This document shows, piece after piece, positions 44,583-52,612 of a stretch of DNA of 53,546 bases. Location: NCBI GenBank assembly GCA_012517475.1, contig JAAYUV010000109.1:1-53546 (forward strand). Direction: 5' to 3'. Each line of letters opens with the position of its first letter. The first letter of the stretch is position 1. Below the pieces are notes generated by a model. The model was not told the DNA's origin. It saw only the letters and a program-made list of their open reading frames with translations, and did not search any database. Both the position numbers and the translations under genes were made by a program. The DNA comes from Peptococcaceae bacterium. GTDB taxonomy: Bacteria > Bacillota > Desulfitobacteriia > Desulfitobacteriales > Syntrophobotulaceae.

Positions 44583-45495
44583 ATTCCTGGACGAACAGCA
44601 TGCTTGCCAGCATGATATTTTTGACCTTCGGCCATATCGACCAGAATTGTTTAACGGGCAGGGGATTCTGTCCCTTGCCGCACTCTACGGTAAATCCCGG
44701 TCTTTGGCATTGATAAATAAACCAGTCTTTATAACCCGCATCACTGTCAACATATTGAATCGCTTTATACCCGCTGACTTTTTCAAATTGCCGGACGATA
44801 TTTTTCGATTCGGGCGGTTCCAGTTTTCTGTAGCCCCAATAGATTTCCTCCCCCTGGGTATGGAAAGCAATCACCAGCTCGAAGTCATGTTCCAGCGTAA
44901 AGTTGGCCATTGCCTGAGCCTCCGGTTCCGATAAAGGGAAGGGACCCGGAAAGTTTAACGGGGCAGGGCCGTCGGTATCCCTTCTGCGGTATTCCTCTTC
45001 CCAGTACGCCGGGAATTGATCATTGAGGTCTACTCCGCGGATATTGGCTTTCCAGTTTTGAAAATTGGTTGATCCCTTGTTGGCTTCCAACACTGCTCTG
45101 TAGTAGGGGTTATTATCAGCCAGAAATCCATATTGAACAAGTTCAACGCCGTCAGGATTGACCATGGGGACGATCCAAAGGGTAATTTCCTTTAAAACCT
45201 TTTCTATATCCATCCCATCCAAAGGAGTTTTTGAATGGGAGGCCTGAAGAACCCTTTCCATGAATACCATTAATAGAAGGGTCGTTATCCATTCATTGGC
45301 ATGAAAAGCACCATTGAAATGGATTTCCCTGGGACCCGTACCGATCCGAACCGCGGGAATTGAACGACCAAGGACACTTCTGCCGATATGGATCACGCCC
45401 ATTTCAGGATAAGCCTGCTGCATAAGATCCAGATCATTCATCATCTTACCGTGATTATATCCGCCCTGAACCCTGACAATATCATGGTCTTGCAT
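44572..45495 (-). CDS. M14 family zinc carboxypeptidase, cell-wall type
   Basis: A 307-residue peptidase. The zinc ligands are His65 and Glu68 (FHANEW) and the later His in [13 protein letters not shown]; Arg and Asn of the substrate site are in [12 protein letters not shown], and the catalytic Glu is in FTVECGKG. The pattern is that of the D-glutamyl-diaminopimelate peptidase branch (MpaA/PgdS/ENP1), which cuts the gamma-D-Glu-mDAP bond of wall peptides. No signal peptide is visible, so it probably works on imported peptides. ATG has GGAAAGGA upstream on the minus strand. The last bases overlap the end of mutL. Confidence 0.9.
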   Translation of the reverse strand: MQDHDIVRVQGGYNHGKMMNDLDLMQQAYPEMGVIHIGRSVLGRSIPAVRIGTGPREIHFNGAFHANEWITTLLLMVFMERVLQASHSKTPLDGMDIEKVLKEITLWIVPMVNPDGVELVQYGFLADNNPYYRAVLEANKGSTNFQNWKANIRGVDLNDQFPAYWEEEYRRRDTDGPAPLNFPGPFPLSEPEAQAMANFTLEHDFELVIAFHTQGEEIYWGYRKLEPPESKNIVRQFEKVSGYKAIQYVDSDAGYKDWFIYQCQRPGFTVECGKGQNPLPVKQFWSIWPKVKNIMLASMLFVQEFNG

Positions 45496-45550
45496 AGAAC
45501 CATTCCTTTCCCCAATATGGTTTTTCTCTTTATTCTTTCGTCAATACTAT

Positions 45551-45735
45551 GTGTAGACCGATTCATAAATTTAAATAATATGGGGCAAAGTCACCGTAAT
45601 GAATAGCCGCTTTCGGCAGGTTGCGACCTCCTGTCGCAAACAGCCGCGCTCCGCCTCCATGCTCCGCTTGACGCCAGCTATCCATTACGGTGACTAAATC
45701 TCTGGTGTTAGCGGAATTTACGAATCAGCCTACTA
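45551..45735 (-). repeat. MITE-like palindromic repeat, copy B
   Basis: A 185-base element, the reverse complement of copy A (12858-13100) without its 54-base centre. The ends are imperfect inverted repeats (GTGTAGACCGATTCATAAAT at the left, AATTTACGAATCAGCCTACTA-like at the right, 45715-45735). CACCGTAATGAATAGC near 45592 is inverted as GCTATCCATTACGGTG near 45677, and TTGCGAC pairs with GTCGCAA in between. The right end abuts TATAAT (45734-45739), a possible -10 for the next gene. Confidence 0.8.
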
Positions 45736-45763
45736 TAATTATCTTGTTTTAAGGAAACTGATC

Positions 45764-46582
45764 ATGACAGAAACAAAGGATAGCAGCCTTTTAACCGTAG
45801 CCTATAAGCTTTACGCTCCTGAGCTGAGGCCCGAGATAGACCGTTTGGCCATAGAATACGGGCTCCATTTGATTCCTGCAGAAATGGTGTCTTTGGACGA
45901 AAATCTGCCTATACTGAAGATTACAAAGAATCAGCTGATTTTAGAACACAATGACCAAATGTTCTTTTTTCATCCCAGTATGTCTCTTTTACGGATGATT
46001 AATATCCTGAGAGGGGAGGGGGACCGCTTTCTGCAGGCTTCCGGGATAACAGCAGGGGATCGTTTCCTGGATGCAACCATGGGGCTTGCTTCCGATGCAC
46101 TCCTTGCATCCTGGGCTGTAGGGGAAAAAGGAAAAGTGACGGCTGTGGAATCGTCACTTCTCATTTATATTCTGGTCAAGGACGGTCTCGCCAGGTTGGA
46201 GGAAAACCGGCCTGCTTCCATAAAAAATAAAGAAAAAGATGAAGCCTGGAAGAAACTTTGCGAAGCCTCTTCCCGAATTCAGACAGTGTGCATGGATCAC
46301 GCACGTTTTCTGGAAGAATTGCCTGACTCTTCCTACGATGTGATTTATTTTGATCCGATGTTTCGAACCACCGTCAGGAAATCCGCATCCATCAAACCCT
46401 TGAAAAACCTGTCTCACCCGGAACCTTTAACGAAAGAGACGATTCGCCAGGCCAGAAGGGTTGCCCGCAAAAGACTGGTTCTGAAAGAAAAAAGAAACGG
46501 CGGGGAATTTGAAAGATTAGGCTTCACCATGGTAGAAGGAAGTAAATATAATCCGATCTGTTTTGGGGTTATAGAGCTTTAA
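45764..46582 (+). CDS. RsmJ-like class I SAM-dependent methyltransferase
   Basis: A 272-residue enzyme. The SAM motif is FLDATMGLASDALLASWAVG (about 104-123), then VTAVESS, and the catalytic loop YDVIYFDPMF (about 195-204) is the DPMF pattern of RsmJ (YhiQ), which makes m2G1516 of 16S rRNA. The Firmicutes version is often next to miaA, as here (18 bases apart). Exact target is unproven. The first 70 residues are a small extra domain. ATG 45764 has AAGGA about ten bases before. A possible -10 lies at the edge of repeat B. Confidence 0.8.
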   Translation: MTETKDSSLLTVAYKLYAPELRPEIDRLAIEYGLHLIPAEMVSLDENLPILKITKNQLILEHNDQMFFFHPSMSLLRMINILRGEGDRFLQASGITAGDRFLDATMGLASDALLASWAVGEKGKVTAVESSLLIYILVKDGLARLEENRPASIKNKEKDEAWKKLCEASSRIQTVCMDHARFLEELPDSSYDVIYFDPMFRTTVRKSASIKPLKNLSHPEPLTKETIRQARRVARKRLVLKEKRNGGEFERLGFTMVEGSKYNPICFGVIEL

Positions 46583-46600
46583 GAAAAAGGGGGGATCACC

Positions 46601-47548
46601 TTGCAGCCCCTGATCATTATCATTGGACCGACCGCAGTTGGAAAAAGCGCCTTGGGAGTAGAGCTTGCGTTACAAATTCAGGGTGAAATCATTTCCGGAG
46701 ATTCCGTTCAAGTCTATCAGAAACTGAACATTGGTTCGGCCAAACCTTCTGCCGAAGAACAAAAAGGTGTGCCGCATCATCTCATTGATTTTTTAGATCC
46801 CACGGAACCGTTTACCGTTGCCCGCTTTCAAACCATGACCCGGGATCTGATCACCGAAATCAGGGCAAGAGGAAAAACCCCGATTATTGTAGGCGGGACA
46901 GGTCTGTATATCCGTTCTATCCTGGATGATTATTCTTTTCCCGAGGAAGGCTCCGATCTCATTAAAAACAAGTGGCTGGAGTACGCCCGGACCCATGGAA
47001 ACCTGCAGCTGCATGGGATATTGGCTGAATGCGATCCTGCTTCTGCGCAAAAGCTTCATCCCAATGATACATCCAGAATCATCAGGGCTTTAGAGGTATA
47101 TGAACTTACCGGGAAACCGTTATCTGCACAGCGGGACTACCTGGAAAAGGAATATTCTCATTTGGATGAGTCCATCCTGTACGTTGGACTGACCGCCCCG
47201 AGGAGTTTGCTCTATGAACGGATTAATCAGCGATGTGAGCTGATGATAGAGGCCGGTTTTATCCGGGAAGTTTCATCGTTATTGCAGGAGGGATATTCTC
47301 CCCAATTAAAAGCCTTTCAGAGCATCGGTTACCGCCATGTCGTTAATTATCTCAGGGGAATACTCACGTTTGAAGAAATGATGCGGTTGTTTAAAAGGGA
47401 TACCAGAAGGTTTGCCAAAAGGCAGCTGACATGGTTTAGAAGAGACCCCAGAGTAAAATGGTACGACATTACAAATATTGGAATTAATCGTATCGCAAAT
47501 GAGCTCAGCGATACTTGCAGAGAGATTCAATCTCGTGTACAATTATAA
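46601..47548 (+). CDS. miaA: tRNA dimethylallyltransferase MiaA
   Basis: A 315-residue enzyme with the P-loop IIGPTAVGKSALGVELA (about 7-23), ISGDSVQVYQKLNIGSAKP, HHLIDFLDP and VGGTGLYIRS, and the C-terminal RDTRRFAKRQLTWFRRD. It transfers an isopentenyl group to N6 of A37. Start TTG 46601 follows GGGGGG. It precedes hfq by 33 bases, as in Bacillus and many other bacteria. Confidence 0.96.
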   Translation: MQPLIIIIGPTAVGKSALGVELALQIQGEIISGDSVQVYQKLNIGSAKPSAEEQKGVPHHLIDFLDPTEPFTVARFQTMTRDLITEIRARGKTPIIVGGTGLYIRSILDDYSFPEEGSDLIKNKWLEYARTHGNLQLHGILAECDPASAQKLHPNDTSRIIRALEVYELTGKPLSAQRDYLEKEYSHLDESILYVGLTAPRSLLYERINQRCELMIEAGFIREVSSLLQEGYSPQLKAFQSIGYRHVVNYLRGILTFEEMMRLFKRDTRRFAKRQLTWFRRDPRVKWYDITNIGINRIANELSDTCREIQSRVQL

Positions 47549-47581
47549 AATAGTATATAAAATGGTGATGGAGGTAAATAA

Positions 47582-47827
47582 ATGAATAAATCACCTATAA
47601 ATCTGCAGGATCTTTTTTTGAACCAAATCCGTAAAGAAAACATACCGGTGACGATCTATCTGGTCAACGGGTTTCAGCTTAAAGGTCTGGTAAAGGGTTT
47701 TGACAACTTTACAGTTATCCTTGAGTTCGAAGGCAAACAGCAAATGGTTTACAAGCATGCGATTTCGACGATTATGCCCCTCAGACAGATAAATCTGAGT
47801 GCAGGGGCTCTTGATACGGGCGAATAA
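47582..47827 (+). CDS. hfq: RNA chaperone Hfq
   Basis: An 81-residue Sm-like protein. Sm1 is [21 protein letters not shown] and Sm2 has [10 protein letters not shown] (about 56-65), the key His-Lys region for U-rich RNA. It forms hexamers and helps small RNAs meet targets. The tail after residue 70 is short, as is normal for Firmicutes. ATG 47582 follows GGAGG. A terminator lies 33 bases after the stop. Confidence 0.97.
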   Translation: MNKSPINLQDLFLNQIRKENIPVTIYLVNGFQLKGLVKGFDNFTVILEFEGKQQMVYKHAISTIMPLRQINLSAGALDTGE

Positions 47828-47860
47828 AATTTCTCATTCCACAACATATTCCTGCAATCA

Positions 47861-47898
47861 AACTGGTCAGGGTTACAATAACCTCTGACCAGTTTTTT
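47861..47898 (+). terminator. Rho-independent terminator after hfq
   Basis: AACTGGTCAGGGTT at 47861-47874 pairs with AACCTCTGACCAGTT (one bulge) and ends in six T. Confidence 0.9.
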
Positions 47899-47975
47899 AC
47901 GTATATAGGGCTTGGACTGTTGGTCACCTTTTGTCGTTCCAAGCGTATATTAAAAGTAGCAGGGGGTGCATCTTC

Positions 47976-48932
47976 ATGTCTGTTAAAATAACATTCAGAA
48001 ATAATCTGCCTCCATTAATCCGAAGGTCTTTGCCAAGTACCGAAAATGAATACTTTAAAGGGATTGCCAAACCTCTTCAGAAGAAAGGGAAAAACGTACA
48101 TAACCAGGAGAATGGCAAAGAGAAGATCGAAGATATCTTAAAAGAACTGAATGATATGATAGGCCTGAATAAGGTTAAAAAGTTTGTCCATGAGCTGCAG
48201 GCCTTCGTCGAGATTCAAAAGAAACGGGAGAAGGAGAATTTGATCACTGATCCCATGGTTCTGCATATGGTATTCAGCGGAAACCCCGGTTCCGGTAAAA
48301 CTTCCGTGGCCAGACTGGTCGGCAAGCTGTTTAAAGAATTGGGAGTGCTGCAAAAAGGTCATATTATTGAATGCGAGAGGGCCGACCTGGTAGGGGAATA
48401 TATTGGACACACCGCCAATAAAACAAGGGATATGGTGAACAAAGCGCTCGGAGGAGTCCTGTTTATTGATGAAGCGTATTCACTGGCCAGGGGAGGGGAA
48501 AAGGACTTCGGCAAAGAGGCGATTGATGTCCTGGTAAAAGCCATGGAAGATCATAAATCGAACCTCATCCTGATTCTCGCCGGATACAGAATTGAAATGG
48601 ATCATTTTATCCAGGCTAACCCCGGTCTGCGCTCCCGTTTTCCCATCCATATCAATTTCCCGGATTATTCCGTCGAGGAACTCATCCAAATCGGCGAGTT
48701 AATGCTTGTTAAGAAACAATATGAATTAACACCCCAAGCTAAAGTCGCGTTTCGAAACATGCTGCAAAACATGAATCTTGTGCATCCTTATTCGGGCAAT
48801 GCCAGGATGGTAAGAAATATCGTGGAAAAAACAATCCGCAAGCAGGCGGTAAGACTGTATCAACAATCAAATCCGTCCCGTGAAGAACTTATCAGCATTA
48901 CGGAAACGGACTTGTGCAACGATGATATATAA
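47976..48932 (+). CDS. spoVK: SpoVK-type AAA ATPase
   Basis: A 318-residue CbbX-like AAA+ protein. Walker A is VFSGNPGSGKTSVARL (about 108-123), the pore-type LVGEYIGHTA follows, Walker B is VLFIDEAYSLA (about 168-178), and LRSRFPIHINFPDYS and GNARMVRN are sensor regions. In Bacillus spoVK is near miaA-hfq and is needed for late spore development. Start ATG 47976 is seven bases after AGGGGGTG; an earlier in-frame start at 47931 lacks a good site. Confidence 0.9.
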   Translation: MSVKITFRNNLPPLIRRSLPSTENEYFKGIAKPLQKKGKNVHNQENGKEKIEDILKELNDMIGLNKVKKFVHELQAFVEIQKKREKENLITDPMVLHMVFSGNPGSGKTSVARLVGKLFKELGVLQKGHIIECERADLVGEYIGHTANKTRDMVNKALGGVLFIDEAYSLARGGEKDFGKEAIDVLVKAMEDHKSNLILILAGYRIEMDHFIQANPGLRSRFPIHINFPDYSVEELIQIGELMLVKKQYELTPQAKVAFRNMLQNMNLVHPYSGNARMVRNIVEKTIRKQAVRLYQQSNPSREELISITETDLCNDDI

Positions 48933-48934
48933 AA

Positions 48935-50485
48935 TTATTCTCCTACGGCGGTACGGACAGCGTTGCGGCCGTTTTCCTTTGCTTCATATAAAGCGCTGTC
49001 TGCTTTCCGCAGAAAGTCATTGATTTGTTCATTGATCACCTTATCAACCCCGGTAACTCCAAAACTGGCGCTGACCTTAATGAAAAACCCTTCATATTCA
49101 ATTTGGGATGATTCAATAGCCGTGCGGATTCGGTTGGCAATCAATGCGGCATCTTTCCAGTTGGTTTCAGGGAGCAGGATCACAAACTCTTCACCGCCCA
49201 TCCGGGCAAGGATGTCAATGGTGCGAATATTAATCAGGCAAAGAGCGGATATCCGCTTTAAAACATAATCTCCGGCCTCATGACCAAACTTGTCATTAAT
49301 ACGCTTGAAAAAATCGATGTCGAGAATGATCAATGAGATGGGGCTTTGATTTCTTTTGGCCCGTTCCAGCTCAAAGCTGCTCTGACCGTAAAAAAATCTC
49401 CGGTTATAAACACCGGTCAGTTCATCTCTGGTTGCCAGCGTATTTAACTTTTCCATCATATCCACATATTTGCTTACATCGGAAATCGTAACAATCCTGC
49501 CTATGACCGTGTTACTTTCCGCCAGGATGTCGGAGGTAATGACGGAGTAATAATATTTTATACCTTCTCTGACTACATCGTAGTGGATATGTTTTTCTTC
49601 AAGAATGGACTGGAGCAAAATTTGATTTTCGGAGAGCACATCCTGAATTTTTTTGCCCAGGGATTTCGGGGTAAGAAAGGGCAGGACCTGAGAAGCCGCA
49701 GGATTAAATTCAATGATCTGGTAATTGGCATTTAGAATGAGAATCCCGTCCGCCGTACACTCAAAGATTTTGTCTTTGGCAAGTGGTTTTAGATTGAATA
49801 ATTCCAGTTTAAACAAACCGAATAAAAAAAGTATACAGGCAATCGTTGTTGTAAATGACCCGTAATCAATGCCAAAAGGAGAAAGGTTTAACAAATCAAG
49901 GAATAATGATGTCCAGGGCAAAATGGAAGCAATAAATAATATTATGCATTGTTTGCGGATAATCCCTGTAGATTTTTTATACTGCGAGAAAAACAAGAAA
50001 TTAGCTAAGAGGAAACAAGCGCAGGCAAAAATAAAATTGACCAGATACCAGGGTCCCTTTTCGAGGCGCATAACAGGAATGAGCGTACCGGGATCATAAA
50101 TCATAGCTGCATAAAAAAGGTGATGATAATCATTTGTATATCTTAAAATAAAAGTTAAGCAGGGAATTATAAATAAACCAATCATAAATGCCCGGGATTT
50201 TAAAATATTGTCTTTTCCGGTATATTTTAAGGCAAGAATGAACCAGGATAGGGAAAGAAACGGGAGCCCCAGATATTGTACCTTATTCCAAAAAATCATT
50301 GCGGACAGGCTCTGACTGTAAAGTTCCATGGCATAACCAAAATTATAAAAAACAATAGTGAAACAAGAAAAAGCAAAAAATTTAGAAATAGAAGTTTTCT
50401 TGTGCAATGAAAAGAAGATTATATATATCGTCATCATAGAAGAAGCAAGCAAAATTCCAGTAAATAGAACTTTAAAATTAATCAT
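48935..50485 (-). CDS. 7TM-PAS-GGDEF diguanylate cyclase
   Basis: A 516-residue membrane protein. Residues about 1-225 form seven or so membrane segments of the histidine-kinase N-terminal 7TM type. A PAS domain follows (about 240-340: IFECTADGILILNANYQIIE), then a GGDEF domain (about 350-515) with TRDELTGVYNRRFF and the active-site GGEEF. The RTID five residues ahead of it is an RxxD inhibitory site, so product control is likely. It should make cyclic di-GMP. ATG 50485 is preferred; TTG 50488 is next to it. It is convergent with spoVK (2 bases apart). Confidence 0.9.
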   Translation of the reverse strand: MINFKVLFTGILLASSMMTIYIIFFSLHKKTSISKFFAFSCFTIVFYNFGYAMELYSQSLSAMIFWNKVQYLGLPFLSLSWFILALKYTGKDNILKSRAFMIGLFIIPCLTFILRYTNDYHHLFYAAMIYDPGTLIPVMRLEKGPWYLVNFIFACACFLLANFLFFSQYKKSTGIIRKQCIILFIASILPWTSLFLDLLNLSPFGIDYGSFTTTIACILFLFGLFKLELFNLKPLAKDKIFECTADGILILNANYQIIEFNPAASQVLPFLTPKSLGKKIQDVLSENQILLQSILEEKHIHYDVVREGIKYYYSVITSDILAESNTVIGRIVTISDVSKYVDMMEKLNTLATRDELTGVYNRRFFYGQSSFELERAKRNQSPISLIILDIDFFKRINDKFGHEAGDYVLKRISALCLINIRTIDILARMGGEEFVILLPETNWKDAALIANRIRTAIESSQIEYEGFFIKVSASFGVTGVDKVINEQINDFLRKADSALYEAKENGRNAVRTAVGE

Positions 50486-50670
50486 CAAGTTTTTCTCCTG
50501 GACTTTGTTCCTATTTTAAATAATACCATATTTTTTTTATTAATATGGAAAAAATTTTTAAAAAGTCCACCAGAGGCGGATACGTAAAACGGCAAGTTGA
50601 AAAAATATCCAAGTGGTTGTAACATGGAAATGGTTCTATAAATTTTTGATGTTTATTGGAGGATTTTATT

Positions 50671-51930
50671 TTGCCATATTCCAACTTGCCGGCAAAAATT
50701 GCCGGAGCCATAGCTTATGCCGAAGAAATACTTGTGAAACAAAGCCCGTATCTAAACAGGATTGCGGAAAAAAATCATCAAAAAGTACTGAAGGCTTTTC
50801 AAAATGCTCAGGTTTCATCTTATCACCTGCACGGAACTACCGGTTATGGATTGGGTGACACGGGCAGAAACAAACTGGATGAAATCGTAGCTGCCATCAT
50901 GGGAACGGAGAAAGCGATCATTCGGCATCAATTTGTGTCGGGAACGCACGCCATCGCTTCAGCTCTTTTTGGAATATTAAGACCGGGAGATCATTTTATT
51001 TCTGTTACAGGAACACCTTATGACACCTTGCAGCAGGTGATTGGTTTAAAAAATAATATTTCCGGAAGTCTGGCCGATTTTGGGATTACCTGCGATATTC
51101 TTCCGCTGGATGAACAGAACCAAATCCAGCTTTCCCGTCTGGAACAATTGGTAAATTCCCGGACCAAATTATTTATCCTGCAGCGCTCCAAAGGGTACGA
51201 GTGGAGAAATTCCCTCACCATGTCCCAGATTGCACAATTTGCGGACTACGCGAAACAAAAATATCCCCGGATTCATATCTTTGTTGACAATTGTTACGGG
51301 GAACTGGTGGAAGAAAATGAACCCGGACAGGTTGGGGTAGATTTAATGGCCGGGTCACTGATTAAGAATCTGGGGGGAACACTTGCTCCAACCGGCGGAT
51401 ATATTGCCGGGAGAGCCGACCTTGTAGAAAAAGCGGCCACTCGCTTTACTGCTCCCGGTATTAATATGGAAGTGGGAGCCACTTTGGATCATCTCCGTTT
51501 ATTGTATCAGGGATTATTCTTTAGCCCCATGACAGTAAGCGAAGCGCTGAAAGCCGCAGTTTTCTCCTCAGCCTTTTGGCGGAACCTGGGATTTGAAGTC
51601 CACCCTGAGCCCGAGGATCATCGTACGGATATTATCCAGGCCATCAAGTTACAAACCCCGGAAAAGATGATTGCTTTTTGCCAGGGGCTGCAGAAGGGTT
51701 CTCCGATTGACTCCCATGTTTTACCGTTGCCGTCGGAAATGCCGGGTTATACGGATGAAGTGATTATGGCGGGAGGAACGTTTATTCAGGGAGCAACAAG
51801 CGAATTTTCCGCTGACGGGCCGTTAAGAGAGCCGTATGCTGTCTATATGCAGGGAGCTATTTCCCATATGTATGTAAAGAATGCCAATATTTCAGCTGCT
51901 CTGGAACTCCTGAAAAAGGAATTGCTGTAA
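50671..51930 (+). CDS. YnbB-type PLP enzyme (methionine gamma-lyase family / aluminium resistance protein)
   Basis: A 419-residue fold type I PLP enzyme. Recognisable are GYGLGDTGRNKLDEI (about 62-76), IVRHQFVSGTHAI-like SGTHAIASALFG, DNCYGELVEENEP (about 207-219) and the PLP lysine in AGSLIKNLGGTLAPTGGYI (about 227-245). The family is close to cystathionine gamma-lyase/methionine gamma-lyase and was named for aluminium resistance; the true substrate is unsettled. Start TTG 50671 is eight bases after GGAGG. In Bacillus ynbB lies near miaA-hfq, so the neighbourhood is conserved. Confidence 0.9.
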   Translation: MPYSNLPAKIAGAIAYAEEILVKQSPYLNRIAEKNHQKVLKAFQNAQVSSYHLHGTTGYGLGDTGRNKLDEIVAAIMGTEKAIIRHQFVSGTHAIASALFGILRPGDHFISVTGTPYDTLQQVIGLKNNISGSLADFGITCDILPLDEQNQIQLSRLEQLVNSRTKLFILQRSKGYEWRNSLTMSQIAQFADYAKQKYPRIHIFVDNCYGELVEENEPGQVGVDLMAGSLIKNLGGTLAPTGGYIAGRADLVEKAATRFTAPGINMEVGATLDHLRLLYQGLFFSPMTVSEALKAAVFSSAFWRNLGFEVHPEPEDHRTDIIQAIKLQTPEKMIAFCQGLQKGSPIDSHVLPLPSEMPGYTDEVIMAGGTFIQGATSEFSADGPLREPYAVYMQGAISHMYVKNANISAALELLKKELL

Positions 51931-51945
51931 AATGAGGATAGTTAG

Positions 51946-52470
51946 GTGTGGTATGTGAAACCATTGAAGGACAAAGCTAAATTTATTGCGGAATTACTGG
52001 AAATCATGTTATTCGTCTTTGCATTTTCATGGTTTGCCCAACACTATGTGCTTGGTTTTGCCGCTGTAAAAGGGGATGGGATGTTACCTTTACTCGGTAA
52101 GAACAACCAGGTGTTTGTAATGAAACTTTTCAAAAATGCTTCCGCCTTAAGCAGGGGAGATATTGTTATCTTCACGGACAAAAATAACAATGACAACACC
52201 GTAAGGCTGATTGGGCTGCCCGGAGAGAAAGTAGAGATCAAAAACGGCTTAACATTTATTAACGGGAAACCAATCTATGAACCCTATGCCCATACCCCTT
52301 TGACCTATGAGATGGCACCGGTCATTGTTCCCAAAAATAATATTTTTGTTCTGAATGACAACCGTTCGGATCAAAAGGATTCAAGGGAATATGGAAGTGT
52401 TCCTTTTGAATGGCTAAAGGGAAGAGCCGTCTTTTGTTATTGGCCCTGGACAAAAATTCAGGTCCTATAA
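51946..52470 (+). CDS. Signal peptidase I homologue lacking the catalytic Ser and Lys
   Basis: A 174-residue S26-family protein. One membrane segment is at about 15-36. The usual catalytic motif G-E-S-M-x-P-T-L reads GDGMLPLL (43-50), with Gly45 in place of Ser. The usual K-R-V-I-G-L-P-G reads VRLIGLPG (86-93), with Val86 in place of Lys. The structural motifs are intact: RGDIVIF (70-76) and LNDNRSDQKDSREYGSVP (136-153). So the fold is kept but the Ser-Lys dyad is gone. Start GTG 51946 follows GAGGA at 51934-51938. It lies 15 bases after the PLP-enzyme gene, probably in the same operon. Role is unknown. Confidence 0.85.
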   Translation: MWYVKPLKDKAKFIAELLEIMLFVFAFSWFAQHYVLGFAAVKGDGMLPLLGKNNQVFVMKLFKNASALSRGDIVIFTDKNNNDNTVRLIGLPGEKVEIKNGLTFINGKPIYEPYAHTPLTYEMAPVIVPKNNIFVLNDNRSDQKDSREYGSVPFEWLKGRAVFCYWPWTKIQVL

Positions 52471-52561
52471 TGATTGATGAATGACTTCATTTCAAGCGAA
52501 TATATTTAAACTAAACTCAGGAATGAAATAGGCGGATTAGCAAAGTAACCCGCCCCTTCCC

Positions 52562-52595
52562 GAACCGTACAAGCGACTTTCACCGCATACGGCTC
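52562..52595 (-). ncRNA. Group II intron domain V
   Basis: On the minus strand the 34 bases read GAGCCGTATGCGG, then TGAAAGTCGC, then TTGTACGGTTC: two pairing arms, a GAAA tetraloop and a dinucleotide bulge. This is the conserved catalytic hairpin of bacterial group II introns. Confidence 0.88.
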
Positions 52596-52612
52596 TCCAT
52601 ATTCCAAATGAG

